From assembly GCF_027568575.1 (NCBI RefSeq), contig NZ_JANUVP010000018.1: a stretch of 64,000 nt of DNA, one strand, 5' to 3'. Source of the DNA: Caldifermentibacillus hisashii. GTDB taxonomy: Bacteria > Bacillota > Bacilli > Bacillales > Caldibacillaceae. A program made the translations under genes and the position numbers. The notes under the pieces were generated by a model. It was given only the letters and a program-made list of their open reading frames with translations. It had not been told where the DNA came from and did not search any database. Shown in pieces: positions 61,586 to 64,000 of the stretch; position 1 is the first letter of the stretch, and the number at the start of each line of letters is the position of its first letter.

Positions 61586-63313
61586 ATGAGAAACTTTAAT
61601 AAATATATTCGTCCATTTATAAAACAGTATAAATGGTTCATGCTGGCAACCGTTTTTCTCGGTTTTTTAACCTTTTTAACTGCTTCGATGCTTACCTTCA
61701 CCTCAGGGTTCTTAATCACACGAGCAGCTGAGGCGCCTTACAATATTTTAATGTTATATGTACCGATTGTTCTTGTGCGGGCGTTTGGTATTGCTCGCCC
61801 GGTCGTCCGTTATATGGAAAGATTGGTTGGGCACAATACGGTATTGAAAATTTTAGCGGATATGCGTGTGCGGTTGTACGACGCACTGGAGCCGCAAGCT
61901 TTGTTTATTCGTTCGCGATTCCAAACAGGGGACTTGGTCGGAACGCTGGCCGATGATATTGAACATTTGCAGGATGCGTATATTCGAACAATTTTCCCAA
62001 CTATTGTTGCGTTATTCTTATTTGTTTTTTCGGTTACAAGCTTAGCGATATTTGATCCGTTTTTTGCTCTTTGGATTGCCGTATGTCTTGCCGTAATCAT
62101 CGTCGTTTATCCACTTTTATCCTTGTATTTTTTGAAGAAGCGACAAATTCAAGTGAAGGAAAAGCGGAATCGACTGTACAAAATGTTTACCGACGCAGTA
62201 CTTGGCATTAGCGATTGGATGATTAGCGGAAACAAGGAGCGATTTATCTTCCAATTTATGAAGGAAAGCAGGGAGACGAATAAGATTGAGAAAAAGTTAG
62301 CGGATTGGAATCATGCCCGCACATTTCAACTGCAAGTGATATCCGGACTTATTTTGATATTTGTCGGTATTTGGGCAGGTTTTGAAGCGCTTGAAGGAGA
62401 AATACTGCCGGCGTACATTGCTTCTTTCACGCTGGTGACTTTGCCGATTTTAGAAGGTTTAATTCCGGTTTCGAATGCAATCGAAAAAATTCCGGCTTAT
62501 CAAGAGTCATTAGAGCGGCTGGAAAATATCGATCAATATAATGGAACTCAAGGTGTGGTTGGATCGTTTGAAATTGCAACGAATCCTGTCATTTATTTTG
62601 AACATGTTGATTATACGTATGGGTCGAATAAAGAACCGGCCTTAAAAAATATCAATCTGACAATTCGCCCCGGAGAGAAGGTAGCTTTGCTAGGTAAGAG
62701 CGGTGCCGGTAAATCTACTTTATTACAGCTGTTAATCGGGGCAATGAAACCGGATAATGGTACGGTTAAGATTGGTGACTTGTCGGCAAGCAGATATGGT
62801 GAACAGATTTATGAAGTTATCAGTGTATTGAACCAAAAACCTTATTTATTTGCAACGACGGTGGAAAACAATATTCGTTTGGGGAATCAGGAGGCAACGA
62901 GGGAAGAAATTGAAGACGTTATCCGGCAAGTGAAATTGGATCAATATATTCATTCTTTGCCAAAAGGACTGGATACCCAAATGGAAGAATCCGGGCAACG
63001 TTTTTCCGGTGGGGAGAGACAACGGATCGCGCTGGCAAGAATTTTATTGAAGAATACGCCAATTGTTGTGTTGGATGAACCGACTGTCGGTCTTGATCCA
63101 TTGACGGAGCGGGATTTACTGGACACCATTTTTAAAACTTTGGAAGGAAAAACGGTTATTCTCATTACCCATCATCTAATGGGGATGGAAAAAATGGACC
63201 AAATTGTATTTTTGGACAATGGGGCGATTTCAATGCATGGAAATCATCGGTCTCTGCTTAAGGAAAACGAACGCTACCGGAAATTATATCGCTTAGACTT
63301 AGGAGAAATATAG
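61586..63313 (+). CDS. cydC: Heterodimeric cysteine/glutathione-type ABC exporter, CydC subunit
   Basis: 575 residues with the same architecture. Membrane domain ~1-310 with the ARPVVRYMERLVGHN loop (~72-86) typical of CydC. The ATPase has Walker A GKSGAGKST (~370), signature FSGGERQRIALARI (~474) and Walker B IVVLDEPTVGLD. It starts at ATG 61586 directly after the CydD stop. In B. subtilis naming this is CydD. The last codons are part of a direct repeat (63299-63425). Confidence 0.92.
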   Translation: MRNFNKYIRPFIKQYKWFMLATVFLGFLTFLTASMLTFTSGFLITRAAEAPYNILMLYVPIVLVRAFGIARPVVRYMERLVGHNTVLKILADMRVRLYDALEPQALFIRSRFQTGDLVGTLADDIEHLQDAYIRTIFPTIVALFLFVFSVTSLAIFDPFFALWIAVCLAVIIVVYPLLSLYFLKKRQIQVKEKRNRLYKMFTDAVLGISDWMISGNKERFIFQFMKESRETNKIEKKLADWNHARTFQLQVISGLILIFVGIWAGFEALEGEILPAYIASFTLVTLPILEGLIPVSNAIEKIPAYQESLERLENIDQYNGTQGVVGSFEIATNPVIYFEHVDYTYGSNKEPALKNINLTIRPGEKVALLGKSGAGKSTLLQLLIGAMKPDNGTVKIGDLSASRYGEQIYEVISVLNQKPYLFATTVENNIRLGNQEATREEIEDVIRQVKLDQYIHSLPKGLDTQMEESGQRFSGGERQRIALARILLKNTPIVVLDEPTVGLDPLTERDLLDTIFKTLEGKTVILITHHLMGMEKMDQIVFLDNGAISMHGNHRSLLKENERYRKLYRLDLGEI

Positions 63314-63425
63314 GATGATGAATTGTGTTTGGGTAGAAAATAAACTATGTACCTGATTGGCAATTTAGGAGAATATAGGACGATGAACTGTTTCTGGGTA
63401 GAAAAAATAAACAATATCCCGGATT
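63299..63425 (+). repeat. Direct repeat of the cydC 3' end
   Basis: The ~60 bases from TTAGGAGAAATATAGGATG (63299-63358, including the cydC stop) recur at 63365-63425 with several substitutions and small indels. The period is 66 bases. It resembles the gene-end duplication after trpA. Confidence 0.75.
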
Positions 63426-63451
63426 AATAATTATGAAATATTGGACGACCC

Positions 63452-63485
63452 AAAAGCTATCTGGTATGTGCAGATGGCTTTTTTA
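63452..63485 (+). terminator. Terminator of the cydABDC operon
   Basis: AAAAGCTATCTG (63452-63463) pairs with CAGATGGCTTTT (63471-63482), one mismatch, and T6 follows. Confidence 0.85.
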
Positions 63486-63510
63486 ACTCGATCACTTTCT
63501 CTAATTACTA

Positions 63511-64000
63511 TTTTTGATGGCGACGAGCCTCGTTCTCGTCACCATTTTAAGGCGAAAAACACCAATTTTTGACGACGAGACTTGTTCTCGTCACCGTTTT
63601 AGACGAAAAACACTCTATTTTGGCGATGAGCCTCGTTCTCGTCGCCGTTTTGAAGTGAAAAATGCTCTATTTTGGCGACGAGAATCAAACTCGTCACCAT
63701 TTTAGGTCGGAAAACACCAATTTTTGACGACGAGACTTGTTCTCGTCGCCGTTTTTAGACGAAAAACACTCTATTTTGGCGACGAGAATCAAACTCGTTA
63801 CCATTTTAGGTTGGAAAACACCAATTTTTGACGACGAGACTTGTTCTCGTCGCCGTTTTGGGGCGAGAAACACTATTTTTTGGCGACGAGAATCAAACTC
63901 GTCACCATTTTAGGTTGGAAAAGACCAATTTTTGACGACGAGACTTGTTCTCGTCGCCGTTTTTAGACGAAAAACACTCTATTTTGGCGACGAGAATCAA
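63511..64000. repeat. Tandem array of 52-bp hairpin units, continuing past the window
   Basis: The anchor CGACGAG (CGATGAG once) occurs at 63521, 63573, 63624, 63676, 63728, 63780, 63832, 63884, 63936 and 63988: a period of 52 (once 51). Two unit types alternate from about 63676. Type A has CGACGAGA-CTTGT-TCTCGTCG, an 8-bp stem. Type B has GACGAG-AATCAAA-CTCGTC, a 6-bp stem. The higher-order unit is therefore 104 bp. The DNA between hairpins is also repeated, so it is not a CRISPR array. As 52 is not a multiple of 3, no repeating protein is encoded. Confidence 0.92.

Noticed and set aside
63514..63705. 63-codon frame within the 52-bp array
   Set aside because: The period of 52 is not a multiple of three, so each unit is read differently; no ribosome site.
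63511..64000. CRISPR array
   Set aside because: The sequence between hairpin units is itself repeated and there are no unique spacers; no cas genes are seen.

Overview
The window reads as the chromosome of a low-GC Firmicute of the family Bacillaceae. Gene families, strong purine-rich ribosome sites, TTG/GTG starts, T-box and SAM-I leaders and intrinsic terminators all fit. Many proteins look closest to Bacillus types (YkuI, YfmL, IolS-like, PdxST/PdxR, CydABCD). I cannot name a species. There is no rRNA, tRNA, prophage, CRISPR array or complete insertion sequence. This is ordinary core and accessory chromosome.

Layout. 1-4.4 kb: the end of a MATE exporter, purine nucleoside phosphorylase and a Lon-like protease. 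4.4-10.6 kb: a four-gene membrane cluster (YhgE/Pip protein, GAF-LuxR regulator, DUF6230, DUF6114). Its two outward promoters share a paired operator; the DUF6230 gene is frameshifted, and a MITE-like repeat follows. 10.6-15.1 kb: YkuI, a solitary hisC behind a strong promoter and short-leader terminator, and two RimK-like ATP-grasp genes. 15.1-23.7 kb: a SAM-I riboswitch and the assimilatory sulfate operon cysH-cysJ-cysI-cobA-sirB-sat-cysC. 23.8-31.0 kb: two tandem tryptophan T-boxes and a complete trpEGDCFBA operon. 31.2-34.5 kb: pdxST and divergent pdxR. 34.6-45.4 kb: nitroreductase, two small genes, DEAD-box helicase, transporters (MFS, EamA, CDF, DHA2), ctaB and a TetR regulator. 44.8-48.4 kb: a BusR-like GntR/RCK_C repressor beside an OpuF-type osmolyte ABC transporter. 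48.4-53.4 kb: gene remnants, an aldo/keto reductase, a MarR-FtsH pair and a MerR/TipAS regulator. 53.4-63.3 kb: two different cytochrome bd oxidases. One is YthAB-like, with a 37-residue CydS and a 31-residue membrane peptide; the other is cydABDC behind Fnr- and Rex-like sites. 63.5 kb to the end: a tandem array of hairpin units with a 52-bp period that runs out of the window.

How the genes work together. The sulfate operon reduces sulfate to sulfide (sat, cysC, cysH, cysJI) and makes the siroheme for CysI (cobA, sirB). The SAM riboswitch shuts it off when methionine/SAM is plentiful. The trp operon makes tryptophan under uncharged tRNA-Trp control. PdxST makes PLP, used by TrpB, HisC and PdxR here. 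The bd oxidases and heme O synthase serve respiration under varying oxygen.

The best candidate for an undescribed system is the YhgE / LuxR-GAF / DUF6230 / DUF6114 cluster, with its matched operator pairs and a long base-paired leader in front of yhgE. The 52-bp hairpin array and the two tiny bd-oxidase genes are the next most interesting items.
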